Program-made: the position numbers and the translations under genes
Notes under the pieces: model-generated
Seen by the model: only the letters and a program-made list of their open reading frames with translations
What the model was told of the DNA's origin: nothing
Databases searched by the model: none
In this document: positions 16,683 through 24,939 of the stretch, one piece after another
Numbering within the stretch: the first letter of the stretch is position 1
Layout: each line of letters begins with the position of its first letter
NCBI RefSeq assembly: GCF_014646075.1
Contig: NZ_BMMT01000004.1
Location: forward strand, 80,200 to 144,199
Length of the DNA stretch: 64,000 bases
From: Saccharopolyspora thermophila
GTDB lineage: Bacteria; Actinomycetota; Actinomycetes; Mycobacteriales; Pseudonocardiaceae
Direction of reading: 5' to 3'

Positions 16683-16786
16683 TCTCGGGAACCCATTCCT
16701 GGATTGGGGAGTGCTCGTTCTGCGTGGCGGTGCGGGTTGCGGAACCTCGGACGCCTGCTCGCTGCCCGGCTACCGTCGATCCCTGC

Positions 16787-17731
16787 TCAGAAGTAGCCCT
16801 CGCGCTTGCGGTCTTCCATGGCTGCTTCCGAGAGGCGGTCGTCGGCGCGGGTGGCGCCGCGCTCGGTGAGGCGGCTGGCGGCGACCTCGGCGATCACGTC
16901 GTCCACCGTGTACGCCTCGGACTCCACGGCGCCCGTGCAGGACCCGTCACCCACGGTGCGGTATCGGACGGTCTTGACCACCGGCACCTCGCCCTCGCGC
17001 GGCCCGCCCCAGGGGCCCGCGGTCAGCCACATGCCGTCGCGCTGGAACACCTCGCGGCGGTGCGCGTAGTAGATCTCCGGCAGCTCGATCTTCTCGCGCT
17101 GGATGTAGCGCCAGATGTCCAGCTCGGTCCAGTTCGACAGCGGGAACACCCGCACGTGCTCGCCCGGCCGGTGCCGTCCGTTGTAGAGGTTCCACAGCTC
17201 CGGGCGCTGGCGGCGCGGGTCCCACTGCCCGAAGGCGTTGCGCAGGCTGAAGATCCGCTCCTTGGCACGGGCCCGCTCCTCGTCGCGTCGCCCGCCGCCG
17301 AACACCGCGTCGAACCGGTTGTCGCTGATGGCGTCCAGCAGCGGCGTGGTCTGCAGCGGGTTGCGGGTGCCGTCGGGCCGCTCCTGCAGGCGGCCGTCGT
17401 CGATGTAGTCCTGCACCGACGCCACCACCAGCCGCAGGTCGTGGCGTTCCACCAGCGCGTCGCGGAACGCCAGCACCTCCGGGAAGTTGTGCCCGGTGTC
17501 GACGTGCAGCAGCGGGAACGGCACCGGGGCCGGCCAGAACGCCTTGCGCGCCAGGTGCACCAGCACGGTGGAGTCCTTGCCGCCCGAGAACAGGATCACC
17601 GGGCGGTCGAACTCGCCGGCCACCTCGCGGAAGATGTGGATGGCCTCGGACTCCAGCGCGTCCAGGTTGTCCACCTGCGGCGGCGCCCCGGAGGCGTCCG
17701 GCAGCTCGACCTCGGCATCAGTTGCGGTCAT
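16787..17731 (-). CDS. cysD: Sulfate adenylyltransferase subunit 2
   Basis: A 314-residue PP-loop ATP pyrophosphatase-type enzyme that makes adenosine 5'-phosphosulfate from sulfate and ATP as partner of CysN. The PP-loop is LFSGGKDST near residue 48; HVDTGHNFPE and the C-terminal DDRLSEAAMEDRKREGYF are typical family segments. The ATG at 17731 starts MTATDAEVELPDASG; a CGGAGG ribosome-binding site lies just upstream. It follows cysH by 20 nt. Confidence 0.95.
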   Translation of the reverse strand: MTATDAEVELPDASGAPPQVDNLDALESEAIHIFREVAGEFDRPVILFSGGKDSTVLVHLARKAFWPAPVPFPLLHVDTGHNFPEVLAFRDALVERHDLRLVVASVQDYIDDGRLQERPDGTRNPLQTTPLLDAISDNRFDAVFGGGRRDEERARAKERIFSLRNAFGQWDPRRQRPELWNLYNGRHRPGEHVRVFPLSNWTELDIWRYIQREKIELPEIYYAHRREVFQRDGMWLTAGPWGGPREGEVPVVKTVRYRTVGDGSCTGAVESEAYTVDDVIAEVAASRLTERGATRADDRLSEAAMEDRKREGYF

Positions 17732-17751
17732 GTCCCAAACCTCCGGAGATC

Positions 17752-18477
17752 TCAGCCGTGCAGGCCGCACTCGGTTTTCGCGGTGCCCGCCCACCGGCCG
17801 CTGCGCGGGTCGGCGCCCGGCGCGGGCTTGCTGGTGCACGGCTGGCACCCGATCGACGGGTAACCCGCGGGCACCAGCGGGTTCACCAGCACGCCGTGCT
17901 CGTCGATGTAACGCTGCATGTCCTCGTCCGACCACGCCGCAAGGGGGTTGATCTTGACGAGTCCGTTGCGCTCGTCCCAGGTGACGACAGGGGTGTTCGC
18001 GCGGGTCGGCGCCTCCACGCGGCGCACCCCGGTCACCCACGCCTCGTAGCTGGCCAGCGTGTTGCGCAGCGGCACGACCTTGCGCAGGAAGCAGCAGCGG
18101 TTGGGGTCGCGCTCGTACAGCCGCGGGCCCTCCGCGGCGTCCTGCTCGGCCACGGTCTGCGCCGGGTACGCGTTGATGATGGTGACGTCGTAGACCTGCG
18201 CCACGGCGTCGCGGGTGCCGATGGTCTCGGCGAAGTGGTAGCCGGTCTCCAGGAACAGCACGTCCACGCCGGGTTTGGCCTTCGCGGCCAGGTCGACCAG
18301 CACCGCGTCCTGCATGTTCGAGGCGACGATCAGTTTGTCGCCGAAGGTCTCCACGGCCCAGCGCAGCGCCTCCTCGGCGCTGGCCTCGGCCAGTCGCGGG
18401 GCGGCCTCCTCGACCAGTGCGCGCAGCACCTCGTCGCTGCGCCGGGTGCCGATGTTCGTGGTGGTGTCGGCAGTCAT
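17752..18477 (-). CDS. cysH: Phosphoadenylyl/adenylyl-sulfate reductase
   Basis: A 241-residue thioredoxin-dependent reductase that converts the activated sulfate to sulfite. It has the cysteine pairs RCCFLRK and IGCQPC that bind a [4Fe-4S] cluster and the C-terminal catalytic ECGLHG, the pattern of APS reductases as in Mycobacterium. With no CysC kinase in the operon, APS is the likely substrate. The ATG at 18477 overlaps the stop of the small zinc-ribbon-like gene (ATGA) and is preceded by GGAACGGAG, so translation is coupled. The downstream genes cysD and cysN supply APS. Confidence 0.95.
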   Translation of the reverse strand: MTADTTTNIGTRRSDEVLRALVEEAAPRLAEASAEEALRWAVETFGDKLIVASNMQDAVLVDLAAKAKPGVDVLFLETGYHFAETIGTRDAVAQVYDVTIINAYPAQTVAEQDAAEGPRLYERDPNRCCFLRKVVPLRNTLASYEAWVTGVRRVEAPTRANTPVVTWDERNGLVKINPLAAWSDEDMQRYIDEHGVLVNPLVPAGYPSIGCQPCTSKPAPGADPRSGRWAGTAKTECGLHG

Positions 18478-18638
18478 GGTTCTCCGTTCCCTCCGAGGGC
18501 CAGCCCGACGAGTCGCACGGTGAAGACCCGCCGGCACGACAGACACGTCCACGCCCCGGCGGGTTCGGCCTCCGGCGCGAGGTCCTCGTCACCGCAGTAC
18601 GGGCAGTGCAACGGCACCGCCCGCTCCGGCTGGCTCAC
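18474..18638 (-). CDS. Small CxxC/CxxC protein coupled to sulfite reductase
   Basis: A 54-residue protein with two cysteine pairs, CPYCGDED and WTCLSCRRVFTV, that together look like a zinc ribbon or rubredoxin-like knuckle. The GTG start overlaps the sulfite reductase stop (GTGA at 18635-18638) and its stop overlaps the cysH start (ATGA at 18474-18477), so all three are translated in a chain. A small gene at this place is common in actinobacterial sir-cysH operons. It could be an electron carrier, a cluster chaperone or a regulator; function is unknown. Confidence 0.8.
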   Translation of the reverse strand: MSQPERAVPLHCPYCGDEDLAPEAEPAGAWTCLSCRRVFTVRLVGLALGGNGEP

Positions 18639-20332
18639 TTGAGGTCGTCCTCCTCGGCCCGCGCCACCCACTGGGCGAAGCGCTCGCCGTCACCGCGCTG
18701 CGCCAGGTAGCGGCGCACCAGGCGTTCCACGTAGTCGCCGAGTTCGGCGGAGGTGACCTTGTGCCCGCGGATCTTGCGGCCGAACCCGGCATCCTCGCCG
18801 AGGCCACCGCCCAGGTGCACCTGGAAGCCCTCGACCTGGTTGCCGTCGGCGTCGGGCACCATCTGACCCTTCAGGCCGATGTCGGCGACCTGGGTTCGGG
18901 CGCAGGCGTTCGGGCAGCCGTTGAGGTTGATCGTCACCGGGGTGTCGATGTCGCCCTGGATGTCGGCCAGCCGCTGCTCCAGTTCGTGGACCAGGTCGAT
19001 CGCCCGCTGCTTGGTCTCGACGATGGCCAGCTTGCAGAACTCGATGCCGGTGCAGGCCAGCACGCTGCGCCGCCACGGCGACGGGTCGGCCTGCAGCCCG
19101 AGCTTGCCCAGATCCGCCACCAGCGAGTCCACCTCGGACTGCGGCACGTCCAGGACCAGCAGGTTCTGCTCCACGGTGGTGCGGACGCGGCGCGACCCGA
19201 CCCGTTCGGCGGCCTTGGCGACCTCGACCAGGGTCGACCCGCTGACCCGGCCTGCCGGGGCCTTCACGCCCACGTAGTAGTTGCCGTCCTTCTGTGGGTG
19301 CACGCCGAGGTGGTCGCGGTGCCCGGTGGGGGTCTCCGGCGCCGGGCCGTCGATCAGCTTGCGGCCCAGGTACTCGTCCTCCAGTACCTGGCGGAACTTC
19401 TCCGGACCCCAGTCAGCGACCAGGAACTTCAGCCGCGCCCGGTGCCGCAGCCGCCGGTAGCCGTAGTCGCGGAAGATCTGCACCACCGCGTGCCACACCT
19501 CGGGCACCTCGTCCAGCGGCACCCAGGCGCCCAGCCGCACGGCCAGCTTCGGGTTCGTCGACAGGCCACCGCCGACCCACAGGTCGAAGCCCGGGCCGTG
19601 CTCGGGGTGCACCACGCCGACCAGCGAGATGTCGTTGATCTCCGGCACGGTGTCCCAGCGCGGCGAACCGCTGATGGCGGTCTTGAACTTGCGCGGCAGG
19701 TTCGACAGCGAGCGGTCGCCGATGAACCGCTCCGCGATCTGCTTGATCGCCGGGGTGGCGTCGACGATCTCGTCGGCGGCGATGCCCGCCACCGGCGACC
19801 CCAGCACCACACGCGGGCAGTCCCCGCACGCCTCGGTGGTGGACAGCCCGACCGCCTCCAGCCGCTGCCAGATCGTCGGCACGTCCTCGACCCGCACCCA
19901 GTGCAGCTGGATGTTCTGCCGGTCGGTGATGTCGGCGGTGTCGCGCGCGTAGGTCTGCGAGATCTCCCCGATGGTGCGCAACTGCTCGGTGGTCAGTGCG
20001 CCGCCGTCCACGCGGACCCGCAGCATGAAGTAGCGGTCGTCGAGCTCCTCGGGCTCGATCGCCCCGGTCCGCGCGCCCGGGATGCCCGGCGCGCGCTGGG
20101 TGTACAGGCCCCACCAGCGGAAACGCCCCCGCAGGTCGGCCGGGTCGATCGAGTCGAAACCGCGGTGGGCGTAGATCGTCTCGATGCGCTGGCGGACGTT
20201 CAGCGGGTTGTCGTCCTTCTTGGAGCGCTCGTTGGCGTTGAGCGGTTCGCGGTAGCCGAGCGCCCACTGGCCCTCACCGCGCGTCTTGCGCTTGCGGGCG
20301 GGACGAGCTGGGGCTTCCGTCGGGGGGACCAT
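18635..20332 (-). CDS. sir: Ferredoxin-dependent assimilatory sulfite reductase (nitrite/sulfite reductase family)
   Basis: A 565-residue sirohaem/[4Fe-4S] enzyme reducing sulfite to sulfide with six electrons. The C-terminal cluster motif is ACTGIEFC, followed by NGCPNACAR, and the first-half motif TEACGDCPRVV sits near residue 160. The ATG at 20332 has a strong GGAGGT 7 nt upstream and begins MVPPTEAPARPARKRK. Position with cysH, cysD and cysN points to sulfite rather than nitrite (Mycobacterium NirA relatives are sulfite reductases). It is preceded by a leader peptide gene, so expression probably responds to cysteine or sulfur supply. Confidence 0.93.
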   Translation of the reverse strand: MVPPTEAPARPARKRKTRGEGQWALGYREPLNANERSKKDDNPLNVRQRIETIYAHRGFDSIDPADLRGRFRWWGLYTQRAPGIPGARTGAIEPEELDDRYFMLRVRVDGGALTTEQLRTIGEISQTYARDTADITDRQNIQLHWVRVEDVPTIWQRLEAVGLSTTEACGDCPRVVLGSPVAGIAADEIVDATPAIKQIAERFIGDRSLSNLPRKFKTAISGSPRWDTVPEINDISLVGVVHPEHGPGFDLWVGGGLSTNPKLAVRLGAWVPLDEVPEVWHAVVQIFRDYGYRRLRHRARLKFLVADWGPEKFRQVLEDEYLGRKLIDGPAPETPTGHRDHLGVHPQKDGNYYVGVKAPAGRVSGSTLVEVAKAAERVGSRRVRTTVEQNLLVLDVPQSEVDSLVADLGKLGLQADPSPWRRSVLACTGIEFCKLAIVETKQRAIDLVHELEQRLADIQGDIDTPVTINLNGCPNACARTQVADIGLKGQMVPDADGNQVEGFQVHLGGGLGEDAGFGRKIRGHKVTSAELGDYVERLVRRYLAQRGDGERFAQWVARAEEDDLK

Positions 20333-20374
20333 GTCCGACCTCCGGGACTGGGGCGCGGCGCCGCCGCGTGGAAC

Positions 20375-20391
20375 ACCGCCACCGTGGCGGT
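20375..20391 (-). promoter_or_regulatory. Hairpin between leader peptide and sulfite reductase gene (possible attenuator)
   Basis: ACCGCCA (20375-20381) and TGGCGGT (20385-20391) form a perfect 7-bp stem with a 3-nt loop, 61 nt after the leader peptide stop and 43 nt before the sir start. No T-tract is obvious. It could be one arm of an attenuation or anti-sequestration structure controlled by translation of the leader. Confidence 0.4.
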
Positions 20392-20451
20392 TCTCACTGA
20401 TCGGCGTGCCCGGCGCCGACTGGACTTCACGGGTGCAACGCGGCGGCGGGA

Positions 20452-20544
20452 TCAATCCGTGGTGCGGCAGAGCGCGCTGGACACCCGCCGCAGGTCCACG
20501 TAGCGGCGGGAGACCAGCAGCAGCCGCGGCAAGGTCGCACCCAT
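20452..20544 (-). CDS. Leader peptide of the sulfur assimilation operon
   Basis: A 30-residue open frame whose core, LLLVSRRYVDLRRVSSALC, matches the short actinobacterial leader peptides found upstream of cysteine and sulfur metabolism genes (typically VSRRHVDLLRV followed by Cys). It lies 119 nt upstream of sir on the same strand. Known relatives are thought to act in cis, ribosome stalling at the Cys codon changing expression of the genes downstream; here the single Cys codon is five codons before the stop. The peptide itself probably has no other role. The divergent hemW gene starts 66 nt away, so the promoter lies within 20545-20610. Confidence 0.78.
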   Translation of the reverse strand: MGATLPRLLLVSRRYVDLRRVSSALCRTTD

Positions 20545-20610
20545 GTCGGGCAGCCTGCCACGCACCCACCGGGTGGTCCAACACCATCCGAATGGTGAGA
20601 CAGTGGGACC

Positions 20611-21840
20611 GTGCCTGCTCAGCTGCCCACCGGTGAACCCGCCCCGGCCGACGGGGAGCTGCCGCCCGACGCCCTCGCCGGGCTGGGCGAGCGGCCGTTC
20701 GGGGTCTACGTCCACGTGCCCTTCTGCGCCAGCCGCTGCGGGTACTGCGACTTCAACACCTACACCGCCGATGAGCTGGGCTCAGCTGCGGATTTCGGTA
20801 GCTGGCTGGACGGGCTGCGGGCCGAGCTGGACCTCGGCGCGCGGGTGCTGGCGGCCGGTGGCGGCCCCGTCCCGCGGGCCAGCACCGTGTTCGTCGGCGG
20901 CGGCACGCCGTCGCTACTGGGCGCGGCCCGGCTGGGCGAGGTGCTGGCCGCGATCCGCGGCTCCTTCGGGCTGGACGCTGAGGCAGAAATCACCACCGAG
21001 GCCAACCCGGAGTCGACCTCGCCGGAGTTCTTCGCCGGCATCCGCGAGGCCGGGTTCACCCGGGTGTCGCTGGGCATGCAGTCCGCCGCCGAGCACGTGC
21101 TGCGGGTGCTGGAGCGGCGGCACACCCCGGGCCGCGCCGCGGCGGCCGCCGCCGAGGCGCGGGCGGCCGGGATCGAGCACGTGAACCTGGACCTGATCTA
21201 CGGCACGCCGGGGGAGACCGACGCCGATCTGCGCGCCTCGCTGGAGGTGGTGCTGGCGACCGGTGTCGACCACGTCTCGGCGTACTCGCTGATCGTGGAG
21301 GACGGCACCGCGATGGCCCGCAAGGTGCGCCGCGGCGAACTGCCGATGCCCGACGAGGACGTGCTGGCCGACCGCTACGAGATGGTCGACCACGTGCTGA
21401 CCGGCGCCGGTCTGGGCTGGTACGAGGTGTCGAACTGGGCGCGCGGCGACGCGGCGCGCTGCCGCCACAACCTCGGCTACTGGCGGGGCGGCGACTGGTG
21501 GGGCGCGGGTCCTGGGGCGCACAGCCACGTCGGGGGTGTCCGGTGGTGGAACGTCAAGCACCCGGCCCGCTACGCCGCGCTGCTGGCCGAGGGGACGTCC
21601 CCGGCGGCCGGGCGGGAACTCCTCGACGACGAGGACCGCCGCATCGAGCGGATCATGCTGGAGCTGCGCCTGGCCGAGGGACTGCCGGTGGACGTGCTCG
21701 ACGAACCTGGCCTGCTGGCGGCCAAGCAGGCCGCCGCGGACGGCCTGCTGCGCCCCGTAGCACTCGCGGCCGGGCGCTGCGTCCTGACCGACCGGGGCCG
21801 CCTGCTCGCCGATGGCGTCGTGCAACGCCTGATCGGCTGA
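20611..21840 (+). CDS. hemW: Radical SAM haem chaperone HemW (coproporphyrinogen III oxidase-like)
   Basis: A 409-residue radical SAM protein with the cluster motif CASRCGYC near residue 40 and the family segments TVFVGGGTPSLL, GMQSAAEHVLRVL and YEVSNWARGD. The CX3CXXC plus the missing extra cysteine of true HemN enzymes place it with HemW, which handles haem insertion rather than porphyrin oxidation. The GTG at 20611 begins VPAQLPTGE; an in-frame extension is not supported. It is divergent from the sulfur operon and convergent with the vapC toxin gene, meeting stop to stop at 21840/21841. The position next to sir/cysH and ahead of hrcA matches the mycobacterial order. Confidence 0.9.
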   Translation: MPAQLPTGEPAPADGELPPDALAGLGERPFGVYVHVPFCASRCGYCDFNTYTADELGSAADFGSWLDGLRAELDLGARVLAAGGGPVPRASTVFVGGGTPSLLGAARLGEVLAAIRGSFGLDAEAEITTEANPESTSPEFFAGIREAGFTRVSLGMQSAAEHVLRVLERRHTPGRAAAAAAEARAAGIEHVNLDLIYGTPGETDADLRASLEVVLATGVDHVSAYSLIVEDGTAMARKVRRGELPMPDEDVLADRYEMVDHVLTGAGLGWYEVSNWARGDAARCRHNLGYWRGGDWWGAGPGAHSHVGGVRWWNVKHPARYAALLAEGTSPAAGRELLDDEDRRIERIMLELRLAEGLPVDVLDEPGLLAAKQAAADGLLRPVALAAGRCVLTDRGRLLADGVVQRLIG

Positions 21841-22248
21841 TCAGGCGGGCGAGCTGACCCGAATCCCGTTCGCCCGGGTCGCCTCCGCCAACCGCGCGTC
21901 GTAGGTGATCATCACGTCGACGTCGAGGGCGATCGCCGCGCCGAGGTGGATCGCGTCGAGCGAGGGGAGTCCGTTCGGATCAACCCTGCGGGCGAGATTC
22001 ATGATGTCGAAGTCGAGGGGGTGCTCGGCGACGCCCAGCATCGCGTTGCGCAGATCCTCGGCCACGTCCTGGAACGTCGTGTTCCAGGCGTTGCGCAGGG
22101 CGCGCGCCACCTCGGTCCACGCCAGCGAGGTCGACACGAGCAACGCCTGCGCGCGGTGCAGCCGGTCGATCTCGTCGACCAGTGCGTCCGACTCCGCCTC
22201 GCGGACGACCCGCTTGATGAGCGCACTGCTGTCCAGGTAGACGCGCAT
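21841..22248 (-). CDS. vapC: VapC-type PIN-domain ribonuclease toxin
   Basis: A 135-residue PIN domain covering the whole protein. The acidic active-site residues are visible: YLDSSALIK (Asp5), WTEVARAL (Glu), LPSLDAIHLG (Asp) and ITYDARLA (Asp). VapC toxins cleave specific tRNAs or rRNA. The start ATG overlaps the antitoxin stop by one base (TGATG), the usual coupling of vapBC operons. The gene is stop-to-stop with hemW. Confidence 0.9.
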   Translation of the reverse strand: MRVYLDSSALIKRVVREAESDALVDEIDRLHRAQALLVSTSLAWTEVARALRNAWNTTFQDVAEDLRNAMLGVAEHPLDFDIMNLARRVDPNGLPSLDAIHLGAAIALDVDVMITYDARLAEATRANGIRVSSPA

Positions 22249-22523
22249 CAGTTGCGGTCTTCTCGGTCGAGCAGATCGATCGTGCGCCGGCCCGCCGGCA
22301 CCGTCTTCGTCGGAACGACCTTGCGGTAGGCGCCCCTGGGGAGCAGGACCTTGCCCGAGGTGATCAGGTGGTCCCACTCGTGCTGCGGTCCGGCGCCCGG
22401 GGTGAGGCCGAGATAGCGGTCCACGGCCTCGCGAAGGATCTCCTGCTGGGAACGCCCCGATCGTTCGGACTCGGCGCGCAGTGCGGCTTCCGCGTCGGCT
22501 CGAAGGCGCAGGTTGAGAGCCAT
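22248..22523 (-). CDS. vapB: VapB-like antitoxin with ribbon-helix-helix N-terminus
   Basis: A 91-residue antitoxin. The N-terminal 45 residues (LNLRLRADAEAALRAESERS, then GRSQQEILREAVDRYLGL) look like a ribbon-helix-helix DNA-binding domain; the C-terminal half, basic and Trp/Tyr containing (HEWDHLI, KVLLPRGAYRKVVP), would wrap the toxin. It is translated ahead of vapC. A 36-bp palindromic operator begins 6 nt upstream of the ATG, supporting autoregulation by the VapBC complex. Confidence 0.85.
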   Translation of the reverse strand: MALNLRLRADAEAALRAESERSGRSQQEILREAVDRYLGLTPGAGPQHEWDHLITSGKVLLPRGAYRKVVPTKTVPAGRRTIDLLDREDRN

Positions 22524-22528
22524 ACGGC

Positions 22529-22564
22529 GATGGTACCAATAGTGACGTCAAAGTTGGTACCATC
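22529..22564. promoter_or_regulatory. Palindromic operator of the vapBC operon
   Basis: GATGGTACCAA (22529-22539) and TTGGTACCATC (22554-22564) are perfect inverted copies, each containing GGTACC. The 14-bp spacer carries TGACGTCA, itself a palindrome with the same centre (22546.5), so 30 of 36 bases are symmetric. It lies directly upstream of the antitoxin start and in the divergent spacer shared with hrcA, and is the probable VapBC autoregulatory site. Confidence 0.75.
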
Positions 22565-22682
22565 TGCGCCGCATCGTTCTTGTGGCTATCGGCTCCGGTG
22601 AGAGAACACCGTAAACTCGATGGTGGTATCGAGGCCCCTGCCGGCCCCCTGGCGGCCCCGGGCCAGAAGGAGGTGGCGCGAG

Positions 22683-23705
22683 GTGAACGCGGAAGAACGC
22701 CGCTTCGAGGTGCTGCGGGCGATCGTGGCCGACTACGTGTCGACCAAGGAGCCGGTGGGATCGAAGGCGCTCGTCGACCGCCACAACCTCGGCGTATCCA
22801 GTGCCACGGTGCGCAACGACATGGCCGCGCTGGAGGAAGAGGGGTTCATCGTCCAGCCGCACACCAGCGCTGGGAGAGTGCCCACCGACAAGGGCTACCG
22901 GATGTTCGTCGACCGGCTGCACGACATCAAGCCGCTGACCGTGGCCGAGCGCCGCGCGATCCAGTCGTTCCTGGACGGTGCGCTGGACCTCGACGACGTG
23001 ATGCGCCGCAGCGTGCGGCTGCTGGCCCAGCTCACCCAGCAGGTCGCCGTCGTGCAGTACCCGACCCTGACCCGTTCCACCGTGCGGCACGTCGAGGTGG
23101 TCACCATCACCCCGGCGCGGCTGATGGTGGTGCTCATCACCAACACCGGCCGGGTCGACCAGCGGGTGGTCGACCTCGGCGACGTGATCAGCGAGGACGA
23201 CGTGGCCCGGCTGCGCACTATGCTCAACGGCGCGATGGCCGAGAAGCGGCTGGCCGACGCGTCCGCCGCGGTCGCCGAGCTGCCCGACCAGGCCCCGCCG
23301 GACCTGCGCAACGCGCTGGTGCGATTGTGCAGCGTGCTCATCGAGTCGCTGGTCGAGCACCCCGAGGAGCGGATGGTGCTCGGCGGCACCCCCAACCTGA
23401 CCCGCAACGTCGCCGACTTCCCGAACTCCCTGCGCCAGGTCCTGGAGGCCCTGGAGGAGCAGGTGGTGGTGCTCAAGCTGCTCGCGGCCGCGCGTGACTC
23501 GGAGACCATCCGGGTCAGCATCGGCATGGAGAACGAGGCCAAGGAGATGCAGACGACGTCGGTGATTTCCACCGGCTACGGTTCTGATGGGATGGTGCTG
23601 GGGGGCCTCGGTGTCGTCGGCCCGACCCGGATGGACTATCCGGGCACCATGGCGGCGGTGCGCGCCGTCGCCGCCTACGTGGGTGAGATCCTGGTCGGTC
23701 GGTGA
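22683..23705 (+). CDS. hrcA: Heat-inducible transcription repressor HrcA
   Basis: A 340-residue HrcA. The N-terminal winged helix contains [20 protein letters not shown] and [14 protein letters not shown], followed by [16 protein letters not shown]; the C-terminal half holds the GAF-like regulatory domain. HrcA represses groE/dnaK-class genes through CIRCE elements, with activity tuned by GroEL. The GTG at 22683 has AAGGAGGT at 22667-22674, 8 nt away, which fixes the start. No CIRCE (TTAGCACTC-N9-GAGTGCTAA) is present upstream here. A CTCGAT/ATCGAG inverted repeat (22616-22633) is the only symmetric element in its leader. Next gene is dnaJ. Confidence 0.95.
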   Translation: MNAEERRFEVLRAIVADYVSTKEPVGSKALVDRHNLGVSSATVRNDMAALEEEGFIVQPHTSAGRVPTDKGYRMFVDRLHDIKPLTVAERRAIQSFLDGALDLDDVMRRSVRLLAQLTQQVAVVQYPTLTRSTVRHVEVVTITPARLMVVLITNTGRVDQRVVDLGDVISEDDVARLRTMLNGAMAEKRLADASAAVAELPDQAPPDLRNALVRLCSVLIESLVEHPEERMVLGGTPNLTRNVADFPNSLRQVLEALEEQVVVLKLLAAARDSETIRVSIGMENEAKEMQTTSVISTGYGSDGMVLGGLGVVGPTRMDYPGTMAAVRAVAAYVGEILVGR

Positions 23706-23758
23706 CGTCCGCGCGACCGACGACAACTCGTTCAACGAGCAGAGGAAGTACGGAGAAG

Positions 23759-24931
23759 GTGGCCAGGGACTACTACGCGACCCTCGGAGTTGCCAGGGAC
23801 GCGACACCCGAGCAGATCAAGCGGGCCTACCGCAAGCTCGCGCGGGAACTGCACCCGGACGTCAACCCCGATGCGGAAGCGCAGGAGCGGTTCCGGGAGG
23901 TGACGACCGCCTACGAGGTGCTCTCCGACCCCAAGAAGCGGCAGATCGTTGACCTGGGCGGGGACCCGCTGTCCAACGGCGGCGGCGCCGGTGCCGGGAT
24001 GGGGGACCCGTTCGCCGGGTTCGGTGGTCTCGGCGACATCATGGATGCCTTCTTCGGCGGCGGTGCGGCCGGTGCCGGCCGCGGGCCGCGCAGCCGGGTC
24101 CAGCCGGGCTCGGACGCCCTGCTCCGCCTGGCGCTGACCCTCGAGGAGTGCGCCAGCGGCGTCAACCGCGACATCACCGTCGACACGGCGGTGCTCTGCG
24201 ACGCCTGCGACGGCGGCGGCTCGCGGGCCGGCAGCGCCCCCTCGACCTGTGACACCTGTGGCGGTCGCGGCGAGGTGCAGTCGGTGCAGCGCTCCTTCCT
24301 CGGCCAGGTCATGACGTCCCGGCCGTGCCCGGTCTGCCGCGGCTTCGGCGAGGTCATCACCGACCCGTGCCAGCAGTGCGGCGGCGACGGCCGGGTCCGC
24401 GCCCGGCGCACCATCACGGTCAAGATCCCGGCCGGGGTCGGCGACGGCATGCGGGTACGGCTGGCCGGTGAGGGCGAGGTCGGGCCGGGCGGTGGTCCGC
24501 CCGGTGACCTGTTCGTCGAGGTCGAGGAGCTGCCGCACGACCGGTTCACCCGCGACGGCGCCGACCTGCACTGCACCGTGGAGGTGCCGATGACGGCCGC
24601 CGCGCTGGGCACCGTGCTGGTCCTGGAGACCCTTGACGGCGGTCGCGAGGAGATCACCGTCGAGCCCGGCACGCAGCCCGGCACCGAGCACGTGCTGACC
24701 GGTCGCGGCCTGCCGAAGTTGCGCTCCAACGGCAAGGTCAGCGGGCACGGCGACCTGCACGTGCACCTCGACGTGGTGGTGCCGACCCGGCTCGACGAGG
24801 CGCAGGCCGACCTGCTGCGCCAGCTGGCCGCGCTGCGCGGCGAGGAACAGCCGGAGCCGACGGTCACCGCGAACGGCAGCGGCAACCGGCACGGGTTGTT
24901 CTCCCGGTTCCGGTCCTTCGGGCACCGCTGA
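23759..24931 (+). CDS. dnaJ: Chaperone DnaJ (DnaJ2-type)
   Basis: A 390-residue co-chaperone with the J domain (residues 1-70, catalytic ELHPDVN), a Gly/Phe-rich linker ([12 protein letters not shown]), four zinc repeats ([32 protein letters not shown]) and the C-terminal substrate-binding region ([20 protein letters not shown]). It stimulates DnaK ATPase. The position after hrcA rather than beside dnaK marks it as the DnaJ2 paralogue usual in actinobacteria. I chose GTG 23759 ([11 protein letters not shown]), the normal N-terminus; the frame extends upstream to overlap hrcA. Confidence 0.95.
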   Translation: MARDYYATLGVARDATPEQIKRAYRKLARELHPDVNPDAEAQERFREVTTAYEVLSDPKKRQIVDLGGDPLSNGGGAGAGMGDPFAGFGGLGDIMDAFFGGGAAGAGRGPRSRVQPGSDALLRLALTLEECASGVNRDITVDTAVLCDACDGGGSRAGSAPSTCDTCGGRGEVQSVQRSFLGQVMTSRPCPVCRGFGEVITDPCQQCGGDGRVRARRTITVKIPAGVGDGMRVRLAGEGEVGPGGGPPGDLFVEVEELPHDRFTRDGADLHCTVEVPMTAAALGTVLVLETLDGGREEITVEPGTQPGTEHVLTGRGLPKLRSNGKVSGHGDLHVHLDVVVPTRLDEAQADLLRQLAALRGEEQPEPTVTANGSGNRHGLFSRFRSFGHR

Positions 24932-24939
24932 GGCCGGGC

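Noticed and set aside
18761-20503. Long plus-strand frame opposite the sulfite reductase gene, and similar frames opposite cysN, ctaD and dnaJ
   Set aside because: All are antisense frames of well-identified genes with the low-complexity composition typical of third-position GC bias.
22561-22682. CIRCE element upstream of hrcA
   Set aside because: Searched by eye for TTAGCACTC-N9-GAGTGCTAA on both strands; only a short CTCGAT/ATCGAG repeat is present, so hrcA is not visibly autoregulated through CIRCE here.
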